A stretch of DNA of 64,000 nucleotides, taken from contig CAJMLV010000011.1 of NCBI GenBank assembly GCA_905214345.1, positions 1 through 64,000 on the forward strand, in the 5' to 3' direction. Made by a program: the position numbers and the translations under genes. The notes beneath the pieces were generated by a model. The model searched no databases. It was not told where the DNA came from and saw only the letters and a program-made list of their open reading frames with translations. Each line of letters starts with the position of its first letter. Positions within the stretch are counted from its first letter, which is position 1. This DNA is from an uncultured bacterium. Lineage in GTDB: Bacteria > Bacillota > Clostridia > Oscillospirales > Ruminococcaceae. Below, one piece after another: positions 25,461-34,564 of the stretch.

Positions 25461-26477
25461 TCAGCTCTTTCCTTTCCAGAGTGCAACGGCGCCGGCCCGG
25501 ACTTTGCCATCCAGCCAGTACAGAGCGGCAGCTGCCGCCGCGGTGAGCACAAGATACACACCAAAAAGCAGCGCCGTATCACGCCGGGACAAAGTCAGCA
25601 GATCAAAGCCTTCCACCAAGCGCAGAATGATCACATGATGTACGAGGAAAACAGCGTAAGAGTATTTCCCCAGCAGGGCGCAAACGCGGCGCACCGGCCC
25701 GAAATCTACCAGATCGGCCGCCAGAATCAGCAGCACGAACACCAGTGCGCCGAACAAAGCACACACGATCTTGGTATCCCATCCCCCCAGCAGCGTCTGG
25801 ATGCCCAGCAGTGCGGCCGCGGTGATCCCCAAAAGAATCTGACGGTTGCGGGAAATCCCCACCAGCAGCATGCCAAGGAAAAACTCCGGCAGATGGATAG
25901 CCACCAGCCGGGCATCCCAGCCTGCCAGGTGGACGGACACGCCGATCACACAGGTAATGGCAAAGGTCAGCCAGGGACGCTTGCGGTATCCGTACAAAAG
26001 CAGCGGGAACAGGAGGTACAGAAACAGAATGCTGCCCAGGAACCATTCGCCCACACAGGCAAAATCCTGCCCTACCCATCCGGCGGCGACTGCAAAGTTA
26101 TCCAGGCCCAAAACGGTCAGAATCAGCGTCACGGTTCGGGCACCGGCATAGTATCCCGGCCGGGTGACAAAACGGATGGAAAAACAGATGACCCAGGCCA
26201 GCCAGAACATGGGATATACGGCCCGGACCCGTTTTTTATAGAAAGCGGCGGGTTCAAAGTGCTCGGGAGCGGTGTAACACAAAGAAGCGCCCGAAACGAT
26301 GAAAAACAAGGTGGAGCCAAAGTCGCCCAGATAAATGCCGAAAGGCAGTGTACTGGTAAACAATTTGTGGGGCAAGGTGAAGTACCCGGTCACCGAGGCA
26401 TTGAAATGGATGATAAGAATGCAGATCAAAGCCACAGTGCGGATGAGATCCAGATAAAAAAGCCGGGGTCTTTTCAT
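25461..26477 (-). CDS. Acyltransferase 3 family membrane protein
   Basis: A 338-residue integral membrane protein with about ten predicted helices. The start RPRLFYLDLIRTVALICILIIH is the acyltransferase-3 opening, and its RLFYLDLIRxxA pattern with a following His in helix 1 matches the proposed catalytic region. The ending GKYSYAVFLVHHVII is another hallmark. Such proteins O-acetylate or O-succinylate surface polysaccharides on the outer face using a cytosolic acyl donor. It is the last gene of the glycan operon and overlaps the preceding gene by ATGA. The acceptor sugar is unknown. Confidence 0.88.
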   Translation of the reverse strand: MKRPRLFYLDLIRTVALICILIIHFNASVTGYFTLPHKLFTSTLPFGIYLGDFGSTLFFIVSGASLCYTAPEHFEPAAFYKKRVRAVYPMFWLAWVICFSIRFVTRPGYYAGARTVTLILTVLGLDNFAVAAGWVGQDFACVGEWFLGSILFLYLLFPLLLYGYRKRPWLTFAITCVIGVSVHLAGWDARLVAIHLPEFFLGMLLVGISRNRQILLGITAAALLGIQTLLGGWDTKIVCALFGALVFVLLILAADLVDFGPVRRVCALLGKYSYAVFLVHHVIILRLVEGFDLLTLSRRDTALLFGVYLVLTAAAAAALYWLDGKVRAGAVALWKGKS

Positions 26478-27952
26478 TCGTTAATCTCCTTGCGGGAAAG
26501 CAATGTATGTTTTACCCTGCGGGCCAGCATTTTGGTCGTGCCCGGGATGGTCAGCAGAGGTCGGGCAGCGGCTTGCCGAATATCGCTCGTGGCGGCAGCC
26601 TGTTCCGCTTCGGCAACATCCGCGCTGAAATAGCCGTTTTGCTGGGCGGTCAGGGGAAGCAGCCAGAAATCGGCGGAGCATCGGATGGGAGGCAGACCGT
26701 CGGGAAAAGCTGCCCCTCGTACCATAAGCCCGCCGCCGTTGGGCAGCGGCAGGGGCTCATCCGCCAAGGGTACGCCGAGCCCCAAGGAAGCCATGGATTC
26801 CTTCAGGTGAGGCAGGTCCTGTTTCCACTCCCGTTCCTTGGCTTCCAAAGCATCCGGGCTTGAAGGGAGTGCCGGTCCCGCCACTCCCAGCCCGGGATGT
26901 ACATCAAAAAGGGCGGCCACCGCGGCCAGGCGGGACTCATCCCAGCGGTAAGCCTGTTCATACCAATGCAGTACCCTACCCCGGAAAAAGTCCAACGGAA
27001 TCCAGTACAGGGTATCTTTTTGCAGCTGTATGCCGTCGCGAAGGTCTTGGGGTAAAAGCGTTACCGGCACTGCCGCGGAGGAAGCCACCGGCAGGAGGTA
27101 GTGCCAATGAAGGTTTTGGAACATACAGGTCAGGGGCTGGTTCGGCAGCAGACTTGCAATCAATTCATCCGCAGGAAAGTCGGTGTTACGTTTCAGGTAG
27201 GTATACAGCTGCGCAGCCGCACAGCCGTCGGTGCGGCGCAGTTCGTCGGCATAGGGGGTAAAGAAACTGCGCCGTTTGAAGAATGGACACCCCTGCCCCG
27301 CGATCAGTTCCCGGGGACAGGCCATAATGGGATTGACGAACAGCCCGCGCCAGGCGTCCCCATCCACAAAGGTGCCCCAGCGATAGCCCAGGTCGGCAAA
27401 ATGTCGTGTGAATCGTGTTTCATGGCAGCGGATGGAATCTTCATAGCTGGCGGGCAGCTGCATATTCTGCCAGTACTGCCAGAAATCATCATACATGCGC
27501 CGCCGGACGGCAATAAAGTGAGATTGAATGTGTTCGGGCACAAAACCGTTTTTGCCGAATCGCCGGCTTTTCATGGCATAATGGCGGCTGATTCCCCAGA
27601 AATCCAGTTCAGGGCGGGCATCCATGGCGGCAAACATACTTTCCAGCGGCCGGACCGGCCCGGCCAGGGTATAGTTCATGAGGATGAGTTCATCAAAGCT
27701 GTCCAACGCCTTACGGCCCAGATGGAAGAGTGCATCACGGTAGGCACCTACATCCATGCCTGTGTTTTGACGTTCCAGATATTCTACCCCTTCCCGGGCA
27801 AGCCAATCCCGGGTTTCCCGGGCCAAAGGACCGTTGTGGACAAACAAAAGGACCCGTGCCTGTTTCCCCATGGCGTGTACCGCAAAACGGCAGGCCGTAT
27901 CGGCCTGCCCGCGGGGGTCATAGTGGAAATAGATCACGAGTCTGTTAAGCAT
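26474..27952 (-). CDS. Short RgpF-like rhamnan synthesis protein
   Basis: A 492-residue protein paralogous to the N-terminal half of the neighbouring 648-residue RgpF protein. Shared blocks: RQNTGMDVGAYRDAL (against ENKGLDVWAYKTAL), PVRPLESMFAAMDARPELDFWG, HIQSHFIAVRR, and CPFFKRRSFF. Rhamnan synthesis F (PF05045) proteins build or extend rhamnose-rich wall glycans. The second NRGRDVGAF block seen in the long paralog is missing here; the matching region is replaced by divergent sequence (about residues 270-340), while a weak GLGVAGPALP stretch still recalls the C-terminal end. It may be a specialised or partly inactive partner. Fifteen bases after the long paralog. Confidence 0.75.
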   Translation of the reverse strand: MLNRLVIYFHYDPRGQADTACRFAVHAMGKQARVLLFVHNGPLARETRDWLAREGVEYLERQNTGMDVGAYRDALFHLGRKALDSFDELILMNYTLAGPVRPLESMFAAMDARPELDFWGISRHYAMKSRRFGKNGFVPEHIQSHFIAVRRRMYDDFWQYWQNMQLPASYEDSIRCHETRFTRHFADLGYRWGTFVDGDAWRGLFVNPIMACPRELIAGQGCPFFKRRSFFTPYADELRRTDGCAAAQLYTYLKRNTDFPADELIASLLPNQPLTCMFQNLHWHYLLPVASSAAVPVTLLPQDLRDGIQLQKDTLYWIPLDFFRGRVLHWYEQAYRWDESRLAAVAALFDVHPGLGVAGPALPSSPDALEAKEREWKQDLPHLKESMASLGLGVPLADEPLPLPNGGGLMVRGAAFPDGLPPIRCSADFWLLPLTAQQNGYFSADVAEAEQAAATSDIRQAAARPLLTIPGTTKMLARRVKHTLLSRKEINE

Positions 27953-27967
27953 GGTCAGAAATCCGCC

Positions 27968-29914
27968 TTATTCTTCATACGGGGCACCGTGAGGGCCAAA
28001 GACTGCGCGTTTGGTGCGCATCATGCCACGATACACCGGCGCCGGCAGGCGGTCGCGCAGCCAGTTGCGGGTGCGGCGGCGCTTGCTGTTGGAGTAAGGA
28101 CCGTAGGTGTGAAACACCCCGAAATGTCGTTTGCAGGAAAAGGCTACCGCCGACTGAGCCGCACTGCCGAAAGTGGTGCAGTTGAAGACCCGGGCCAGCG
28201 GACGGATGAGACCGGCGGCGTAAGCCTGCATGGCATCACAGCGGGAAACGGCAAACTCGGTGCTCATCACTTCTGCCGGATAATATCCGGCACCCTGGGC
28301 CACAAAGGGATACACACGTTCAATGGCGTGGCTGATGGTACCATCCTGGGGCAGCGGTTCCGGTGGGAAGTCTTCGCGCTTCCAGCCGTGGTCGAACAGC
28401 GGAGCCAGCGCAGCCGGACGGAACCAGAACACACTGCCGAAAGGTGCCAGAGGGGCTTTCTCACCCGAAATGGGCACAGAAATCTTCAGATCCTTGAGCA
28501 GCTGCTTGGTATTATCAAAGTTCGGCCCCCAGCCGTTGGAACACATGTTCATGAAATACAATCCATGGGTGGGGAACGGCGGGCAAAGAATCCCCAGACG
28601 GGGGTCTTTTTCGAATTCACACAGGATGTTCAGCACATGGTCGGCGTTTTTGCAGATGTTTTCATTGCAGACATAGCCGAAGCTGGCGCCCACACTGCCG
28701 GGCTTGGTCTGAATGGCTTTCTTGTCGTGCATAAAACAGGCGTAATCGTAGCCGCGAAGATGCGGCGCCAGATCACACAGGAACGCCCCCACGTCCCGGC
28801 CGCGGTTTTCTACCTTCATCACGGTCACGCTGTGCAGAGGGAGCACGGCAAACGTCTTTTCGATCTGCTGTTTCTTCTCTTCGCTGTCGGTGGAGATGAA
28901 AACGTCGGTTTCCGGGGGCATGTTGCGGGCAAAGTCCATGCTCTGCGGCAGCATGTCCATGAAATACAGATGCATGGCCAGTGCAATACGACGGGTCTTG
29001 CGCAGATTCTTTGCGCAGGCCTCATCCTGCAGCGTGGGAGGAATCAGCCGGGTCAGGCTCAGGTTGCGGGTGAAGTCAAAGGGGTGCATGGTGCGGATCA
29101 TGTTCGACCAGAGCAGTTCCAGCGGATAGGAAGTGTGGTCCCGCAGATAAGCGTACAGTTCCCGCACCGGTTCCCCGGCGGTATCGTTGAGATAAGCTTC
29201 GTAATCATGCATGAAGTTGCGGCGCTTGAAAAGCGGGCACTTTTTATCCCGCAGCAGCCGGGCCGGGCAGACCAGCAGCGGATAATCGGTAAAGTCCTTC
29301 AGGTCATCGGTGTGGACATATACATCCCACTTGTAACCCTTGTCCGCGAAAATCTTGGTGAAGACAGCCTCATACCGCTGCACCGAATCAGTGTAGCCGT
29401 TGATCATGGGCATCTCGTCCCAGTATTTCTGCAGATCGGCGGACTGGATGAACTTTTTGCGGTAGACGATAAAGTGGGACTGGATATGCACCGGCAGGAA
29501 ATCATAAATATGCTTGCCCTTGAAGGGATTGCCTTCGGCACCGTGGTGGATGCTCAGCCCCCAGAAATCCAGGTCCTGATTCTCGGACATGGTGTCAAAC
29601 ATTTCCTGCAGCGGGCGCACGGGTCCCATAAGGGTGGAATTGGTCATTACCACTTCATCAAACTCGCTCAGGCGCTGCCAGCCGTACTGATCCAAAGCGG
29701 TCTTGTATGCCCAGACATCCAGACCCTTGTTTTCCCGCACAATGATATTGTCGGTAAAACGCCCGAAGGCCTTGCGTCCCTGCTCGCTCAATTTTCCGTT
29801 GCAAACCACCACCAGTTCGGTGAGGTTTTTGACCAGATCGTTCAGGTAATATACGATAAAGTCGTCAACGTATCCCTGCTTCTCAAAAAAGAAGAAGATT
29901 CCCAGTCGTTTCAT
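27968..29914 (-). CDS. RgpF-family rhamnan synthesis glycosyltransferase
   Basis: A 648-residue cytosolic protein of the RgpF family, glycosyltransferases that extend the rhamnan backbone or side chain of Gram-positive wall polysaccharide. Two halves each carry a related motif: ENKGLDVWAYKTAL near residue 85 and VENRGRDVGAFLCDL near 410. Other blocks are LMGPVRPLQEMFDTM, DFWGLSIHH, HIQSHFIVYRK, CPLFKRRNF and GSVFWFRPAAL. RBS GAAAGGAAG selects ATG 29912-29914; ten upstream residues are rejected. It sits after the epimerase gene (22 bases). The sugar donor is inferred from family knowledge, not visible. Basic C terminus (RRRTRNWLRDRL). Confidence 0.85.
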   Translation of the reverse strand: MKRLGIFFFFEKQGYVDDFIVYYLNDLVKNLTELVVVCNGKLSEQGRKAFGRFTDNIIVRENKGLDVWAYKTALDQYGWQRLSEFDEVVMTNSTLMGPVRPLQEMFDTMSENQDLDFWGLSIHHGAEGNPFKGKHIYDFLPVHIQSHFIVYRKKFIQSADLQKYWDEMPMINGYTDSVQRYEAVFTKIFADKGYKWDVYVHTDDLKDFTDYPLLVCPARLLRDKKCPLFKRRNFMHDYEAYLNDTAGEPVRELYAYLRDHTSYPLELLWSNMIRTMHPFDFTRNLSLTRLIPPTLQDEACAKNLRKTRRIALAMHLYFMDMLPQSMDFARNMPPETDVFISTDSEEKKQQIEKTFAVLPLHSVTVMKVENRGRDVGAFLCDLAPHLRGYDYACFMHDKKAIQTKPGSVGASFGYVCNENICKNADHVLNILCEFEKDPRLGILCPPFPTHGLYFMNMCSNGWGPNFDNTKQLLKDLKISVPISGEKAPLAPFGSVFWFRPAALAPLFDHGWKREDFPPEPLPQDGTISHAIERVYPFVAQGAGYYPAEVMSTEFAVSRCDAMQAYAAGLIRPLARVFNCTTFGSAAQSAVAFSCKRHFGVFHTYGPYSNSKRRRTRNWLRDRLPAPVYRGMMRTKRAVFGPHGAPYEE

Positions 29915-29936
29915 GGAACTTCCTTTCGGTTTCAAA

Positions 29937-30782
29937 TTATCCATTCAAGCCTGCGTCCTTCATGATCTGCTGAATCTCGGTGGAGTCGCCCCAGACGCCG
30001 GGGCTGTCGTACGGACGATCCGGGAAAGCACCGTAATCCAGTTTGATGCGGTAGTTCTTGTCTTTCAGGAACTGTTCCACGCGCTGTGCCAAGGAAATAG
30101 GCTTGCCGGTGCAGACATTGATGATACCGTCATACTTTTCCTGTACGCTGGCAGCCACGATCATGCGGGCCAGTTCATCCACATCGATGAAGTCGTACAG
30201 ATTCTTGCCGCTGGTAAAGGGGAAGGTCTTTTTTCCGTCCAGTTCGGCCTGGGAGATTTTGGCAAAGATAGAGCTGCCGTGAGCTTCGTCGCCGGTGATA
30301 TAGTAAGCACGCAGCCAGTGCAGGCGGCAGTCCGTTCCGGCCAGAGAGAGCATCAGGCTCTGACGAAGGGCGTTTTTGGCGATGCCGTACTGACTCTGCG
30401 GATTGCAGGGCGTGTCGGCGGTGATGGCACCTTCCCAGTAGCCGATCTCATGCATGGTCCCCATGACCGAAAGCGAGGGCAAACCACCCGCGGCCATGTT
30501 GTTCAGGAACACAACATGGTTGGACAGATCTTTCATATGGCTGGATGCATTATGGCGGAAACCGTCGCGCCAGGCCATGTGAATGCAGACGTCCGGGCTG
30601 CCGAGAGACCGGTAGATGCCCTTGTCTCCGCTGAAGATGGGAACGTCGCAGAACTCGGCACGCTCATCCACGCCTTTGAAGGCGAAGTCGGCCGCAATAA
30701 CCTGGTATCCCATGTCCAGGGCGGTCTTTACAACGTGGCGGCCGATGTAACCGGCTGCACCTGTCACAAGAATCTTTTTCAT
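29937..30782 (-). CDS. NAD(P)-dependent nucleotide-sugar epimerase/dehydratase
   Basis: A 281-residue extended short-chain dehydrogenase. Rossmann glycine motif GAAGYIGRH at residues 8-16, a catalytic YGIAK (Tyr-x-x-x-Lys, about 142-146) and an upstream Ser/Thr region VMGTMHEIGY. It likely modifies a nucleotide sugar (epimerase, dehydratase or dTDP-4-keto-rhamnose-type reductase) for the glycan made by the operon. The ATG overlaps the GT2 stop by ATGA. Exact reaction and sugar cannot be read from sequence; no rml genes are in the window. Confidence 0.87.
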   Translation of the reverse strand: MKKILVTGAAGYIGRHVVKTALDMGYQVIAADFAFKGVDERAEFCDVPIFSGDKGIYRSLGSPDVCIHMAWRDGFRHNASSHMKDLSNHVVFLNNMAAGGLPSLSVMGTMHEIGYWEGAITADTPCNPQSQYGIAKNALRQSLMLSLAGTDCRLHWLRAYYITGDEAHGSSIFAKISQAELDGKKTFPFTSGKNLYDFIDVDELARMIVAASVQEKYDGIINVCTGKPISLAQRVEQFLKDKNYRIKLDYGAFPDRPYDSPGVWGDSTEIQQIMKDAGLNG

Positions 30783-31816
30783 TTTAACAGCTTTTCCTCC
30801 TTGTTCGGAAGATGGGCGTATAACCCCTGGGTGTGAGTGGCATACAAAAACAATGCTACTGCCTGCTTTTTATTGTGCCTTGCCATGCGCAAAAAGTCAA
30901 GTGTGCCGCCCGGAACATCCACATCCCGCAGCGAATGGCGCAGCAAACGCCAGGAGCGGCGGCAAACCGAATCGGAGGCTTCGCTGTCCCGCAGCTGGTG
31001 CATCAGAAAGGTGATAAAACCGGCTTTTCTTGCGGCCCAAACCGCGGCGAGTTCTTTCTTCTCACAGCGGGCACAGGCAGCGCGATATTCTGCCCGGACC
31101 CAGGAGGGCAAGGTCTGCCCACGGCCGACTACGGCGCGGATGGTAGCGGCCGACGTACTGTCGGTGCGCTCGTAATGGCGACAAATAGGCGTTGGATCGT
31201 AGGCAGCACTGATATTCTGGGCGTAAAGCACCGCATTGAAGAGGAAATCTTCCAACCCGAAACGGCAGCGCGTGTCAAAGCGAATGTTTTGCAAAGCGCT
31301 CCGGCGGTAAAAGGCATTCCACACAAACTGCGGACCGGAATTTTCCAGAAAAGCCAGATAAGCCTGGCCGTTTTTGCCTGCGGACAAGCGGCAAGGCTCA
31401 CCGGCGGCATGCGGGAAGGTCACCATGGAACCGTTGCTGCTTTCCCGCAAAAGAGCATATCCACCGCGCACCACATCTGCGCCGGTTTCTTGGATCAGCC
31501 GCCTTGCCGTCTCCAGCGCTGCGGGAAGATACTGGTCGTCATCGTCACAGAAGCCTACGTACTCTCCCCTGGCCTTTTCCAGGCCAAGGTTCCGTGCGGA
31601 GCAGATGCCGCCGTTGGACTGTGTGAAAACGCGGACACGGGAATCTTTTTCTGCGAGTTCCTGGCACAGTTTGGCACTGCCGTCGCGAGAGCCGTCATCC
31701 ACCAGCAAGAGTTCCAGATCTCCCACCGATTGCTGTAGAATGCTGTTTGCCGCAGCCCGCAGTGTCTCGGCGGCGTTGAATACCGGAATGATGATGCTGA
31801 ACAACGGTTGCTGCAT
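30779..31816 (-). CDS. GT2-family glycosyltransferase
   Basis: A 345-residue GT-A fold transferase. N-terminal FSIIIPVFNAAETLRAA, LLVDDGSRDGSA, and GVCSARNLGLEKARGEYVGF-like block (here GICSARNLGL then GEYVGFCDDDD), whose DDD is the metal-binding DxD equivalent near residue 95. It probably adds one sugar to the lipid-linked glycan. RBS GGAAGGTGA is inside the end of the upstream gene and selects ATG 31814-31816; 51 upstream in-frame residues are rejected. The C-terminal 120 residues contain short hydrophobic helices that may associate with the membrane. Confidence 0.9.
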   Translation of the reverse strand: MQQPLFSIIIPVFNAAETLRAAANSILQQSVGDLELLLVDDGSRDGSAKLCQELAEKDSRVRVFTQSNGGICSARNLGLEKARGEYVGFCDDDDQYLPAALETARRLIQETGADVVRGGYALLRESSNGSMVTFPHAAGEPCRLSAGKNGQAYLAFLENSGPQFVWNAFYRRSALQNIRFDTRCRFGLEDFLFNAVLYAQNISAAYDPTPICRHYERTDSTSAATIRAVVGRGQTLPSWVRAEYRAACARCEKKELAAVWAARKAGFITFLMHQLRDSEASDSVCRRSWRLLRHSLRDVDVPGGTLDFLRMARHNKKQAVALFLYATHTQGLYAHLPNKEEKLLK

Positions 31817-31821
31817 CAATG

Positions 31822-33651
31822 TCACCTTCCATGTTTGGTTTTTAATGTTTCGTACAGTCTGGCATAGGGCAGCGGCAGTCGGAACGCCTTTTTCAGGAAA
31901 GCGTTCTTCCACCTTGCCTGCTTCAGGTCTTTTGCGAAAGATTTGGGGGACTTGCAGTAATAGGCCCATTTCCGGGGAGAAGCCAACGCCCAGGTTTCGC
32001 CGTCCTCGACGGTGAGGGCGCCGAGGTTTTCGACGTCATCCATATGCGGGCTGCGTACAAGGTTCAGATACGCCTGGGTGAGCATTTCCACCGGCATAGG
32101 CATCCCCCACCACATGCCGGTACGCCAGACGCGGGCAAATTCAAGGGCTGCTTTCTGCAGGCGCTGGATGTGTTCTGCCGGAAGTACCGGTTCCAGGACA
32201 GGAACGACTACACCGTCCTGCAGATCATATCCTACAGTGGCTCCCACCGGTTCGGAAATCAGTCGTTCCAGAAGGGGCTGTCCTACCCAGTACCACAGCG
32301 GTGCAGGATCGCCTCCGAACAAAAAGGCCTGGGCACGAGCTTTCGGCAGCGCTTGGTGCAGCCGTTCATCGCAGGCAAGACATGCGCCCTGCATGACGGA
32401 ACCACCAAGGCTTTCCAGGATTCGCTGGGTGGTTCCACCGCTGCCCACATCTACCAGGACCGGCGGCTGCTCCCGCAGGCGGTTCTGTCCGAGGTACCGT
32501 CGTATCAGATCGGCCTGACGCCGTACGGAGAGTCCCGCAGTGGTTTTGCTCAAAGCAGCCAGCCCCAGAAGCTGTTCCCGGACGGAGGCGGACAGCGGTC
32601 TCGTGCGCAAATCCAGCATCTGTTGGGTGTCGGCGATTTTCAGAGCTGCGGTTTCATCAAACCCGCAGAAATCCAGCACCTGCCTGATGGTCAACACCTG
32701 CCGCGGCAAGGCGTCGGCCAGAATGGACAAGCCTTCCTCGTTCATGGGACGCTGCAGCAAAGCGGGGCACAGACTGCGGCGGGATACACGGAGATATTCC
32801 GTTTCTTCCCCATACAGCTCCCGGTATATCTGCCGCACCAGATACATGTCACGCGCCAGAAACATCAGTCTGTTGTCGCTGTTTCCGTAGGTATCGTGCA
32901 GCCAGACGGCAAAGGCGGTAAGGAGTGGACCGATCAGGGAAAAGCCAATGGTTTCCCAGCAGTCCTCGTCAGACTGACGGTTGCGGATGAAAGCCTGCAA
33001 TGCCCCCTGCCGGGCGTTTTGGGCGGCGGGATAGTAGGCAAGCCGGGCCGGTTCGGGAATCAGGTATCCGCGAATACCGGCCATTCCGGCACCGACCACA
33101 TCCACACGGCGATCATTGCCTACATAAAGGACCTGAGACGCTGTGAAACCGGTGTTCTGCAAAAAGAACTTGAACAGTTTTCCGCTTCGCTTTTGAACAC
33201 CGTAAGAGGAGGAAACAAAAACACCGTCCAGAAAATCAAACCCGCAGCGGCACAGCATGGCGCCGACCTGCTCTTCCGAAAGATACATATCGGAGATGGC
33301 ATAGACGGCTTTCCCCTCTTCGTGCAGGGAACGGGCAACATTCAGCAGTACGCGATTGGGAACAACCACTTCTTTTTCCGCTTTGACCTCTGCCTGTGGG
33401 GAGATGCCCTGTAAAGCGGGCTGGGCATAAATCTGCTCCAGGGTCACTTCTCTGCCGGGAGTGCGGGCTGCGGCTTCGGCAGCCTGCCGCTTTTCCGCAA
33501 AACCGGCGGGGACGCGCCCCGTCTGCTCCATCATGACAAACAAATCGGACGGAGCTGCAGTGTCCCGGAACAAAAGGGTGTCGAACACATCAAATGCCAC
33601 CGCCTGATATTTCTCGGCGGCCTTGATCAAGTTTTGTTCCAGTTGCTGCAT
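31822..33651 (-). CDS. COG5610-like HAD-domain glycan biosynthesis protein
   Basis: A 609-residue two-part protein. Residues 1-215 form a HAD domain: AFDVFDTLLFR with nucleophile Asp21 (the second motif-I Asp is Phe, as in this family), AISDMYLSEEQV (motif II), YGVQKRSGKLFKF (motif III Lys), and YVGNDRRVDVVGAG (motif IV). Residues 230-609 are an additional domain containing RLMFLARDMYLVRQIY and VDVGSGGTTQRIL, of unknown function but recurrent in capsular and wall-glycan clusters of Firmicutes. The HAD part may act on a sugar phosphate; the C-terminal part may be a transferase, both inference. Eighteen bases after the GT2 gene, five before the next. Confidence 0.8.
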   Translation of the reverse strand: MQQLEQNLIKAAEKYQAVAFDVFDTLLFRDTAAPSDLFVMMEQTGRVPAGFAEKRQAAEAAARTPGREVTLEQIYAQPALQGISPQAEVKAEKEVVVPNRVLLNVARSLHEEGKAVYAISDMYLSEEQVGAMLCRCGFDFLDGVFVSSSYGVQKRSGKLFKFFLQNTGFTASQVLYVGNDRRVDVVGAGMAGIRGYLIPEPARLAYYPAAQNARQGALQAFIRNRQSDEDCWETIGFSLIGPLLTAFAVWLHDTYGNSDNRLMFLARDMYLVRQIYRELYGEETEYLRVSRRSLCPALLQRPMNEEGLSILADALPRQVLTIRQVLDFCGFDETAALKIADTQQMLDLRTRPLSASVREQLLGLAALSKTTAGLSVRRQADLIRRYLGQNRLREQPPVLVDVGSGGTTQRILESLGGSVMQGACLACDERLHQALPKARAQAFLFGGDPAPLWYWVGQPLLERLISEPVGATVGYDLQDGVVVPVLEPVLPAEHIQRLQKAALEFARVWRTGMWWGMPMPVEMLTQAYLNLVRSPHMDDVENLGALTVEDGETWALASPRKWAYYCKSPKSFAKDLKQARWKNAFLKKAFRLPLPYARLYETLKTKHGR

Positions 33652-33669
33652 GATGCTCCGTCCTGCATT

Positions 33670-34563
33670 TTATGGTTCAATCGTTTGTATCGTGGGGTGA
33701 AAGCGAACACCGGCGGCGAAACCTTTCCAGATAATGGCCAGGCGCTTGCGACGGCTGCCGGTCGGGCTGGTCAGGACCTGCAGGCTGTGCCAGCCGAACT
33801 TACTTACCAGCCACAGCCAGCCGGCAATCCCCTCTCTGCGATACAAATACACATCATTCCGGTAGAAATACCGATAACGGTCCCAGCGCTCAGGGGCGTC
33901 GGCGGCAATATTGACCACGGTGGCTTTTTTCATGGCATGAACCACCCGGCTGGCCGGCACCGTATAGCACGGCATCCGGCGGGAAATGCGCCGGGTGTAC
34001 TCCCAGTCGTCCGACCAGATGAAAAAATCTGCGATGGGCAGGCCGAACTGCCGCACCGTTTCCGTACGCAGAAACAGCGAGACAAAACTGGCCATCACAC
34101 TGGGGACCAGCTCGCTTTCGTATCCGGCAATATCCCGGTACGGTGTTGCCCGCTGCCGGTTCATGGCCTGGTCATCCCCTTCCGGGGTCAATGCACGGGA
34201 AGAAAGCCACCCGTACCGTCCTTCTAAATCGCGATCCGCTTTGAGAAACGCCTGCAAGGCTCCCGGCTCAGGGATGGTGTCGTCGTCCATGAGCCACAGG
34301 CAGTCATACCCTGCCTGTGCCGCTGCGCGGACCCCATAGGCAAAACCGCCTGCACCGCCCAGGTTGCTGCCGGTGTTGCGATACTGCACTTCCGGCAAAG
34401 AAAGAGCCTGCACGGCTTGTTCGGTGCCGTCTGTGCTGGCGTTGTCAATAACCATGATTTCCAGCCGCGGGTCCCCCTGATTATGAAGTGCCTGCAGGCA
34501 CCGGCACAGGAGTTTTTTTCGGTTATAGGTCACGACCACCGCCGCAATTTTGTTGCGCTGCAT
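33670..34563 (-). CDS. GT2-family glycosyltransferase (rhamnosyl/galactofuranosyl type)
   Basis: A 297-residue GT2 enzyme. KIAAVVVTYNRKKLL at the start, MVIDNASTDGT, and WLMDDDTIPEPGAL (Asp-Asp-Asp near residue 97) match the rhamnosyl- and galactofuranosyl-transferase type (WbbL/GlfT-like). FFIWSDDWEYTRRI supplies the acceptor-side catalytic Asp/Glu region. The downstream RYRYFYRNDVYLYRR is also typical. It is one base after the DUF4422 stop, with AAAAAGGATTGAT as ribosome site. Donor sugar cannot be specified. Confidence 0.88.
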   Translation of the reverse strand: MQRNKIAAVVVTYNRKKLLCRCLQALHNQGDPRLEIMVIDNASTDGTEQAVQALSLPEVQYRNTGSNLGGAGGFAYGVRAAAQAGYDCLWLMDDDTIPEPGALQAFLKADRDLEGRYGWLSSRALTPEGDDQAMNRQRATPYRDIAGYESELVPSVMASFVSLFLRTETVRQFGLPIADFFIWSDDWEYTRRISRRMPCYTVPASRVVHAMKKATVVNIAADAPERWDRYRYFYRNDVYLYRREGIAGWLWLVSKFGWHSLQVLTSPTGSRRKRLAIIWKGFAAGVRFHPTIQTIEP

Positions 34564-34564
34564 A

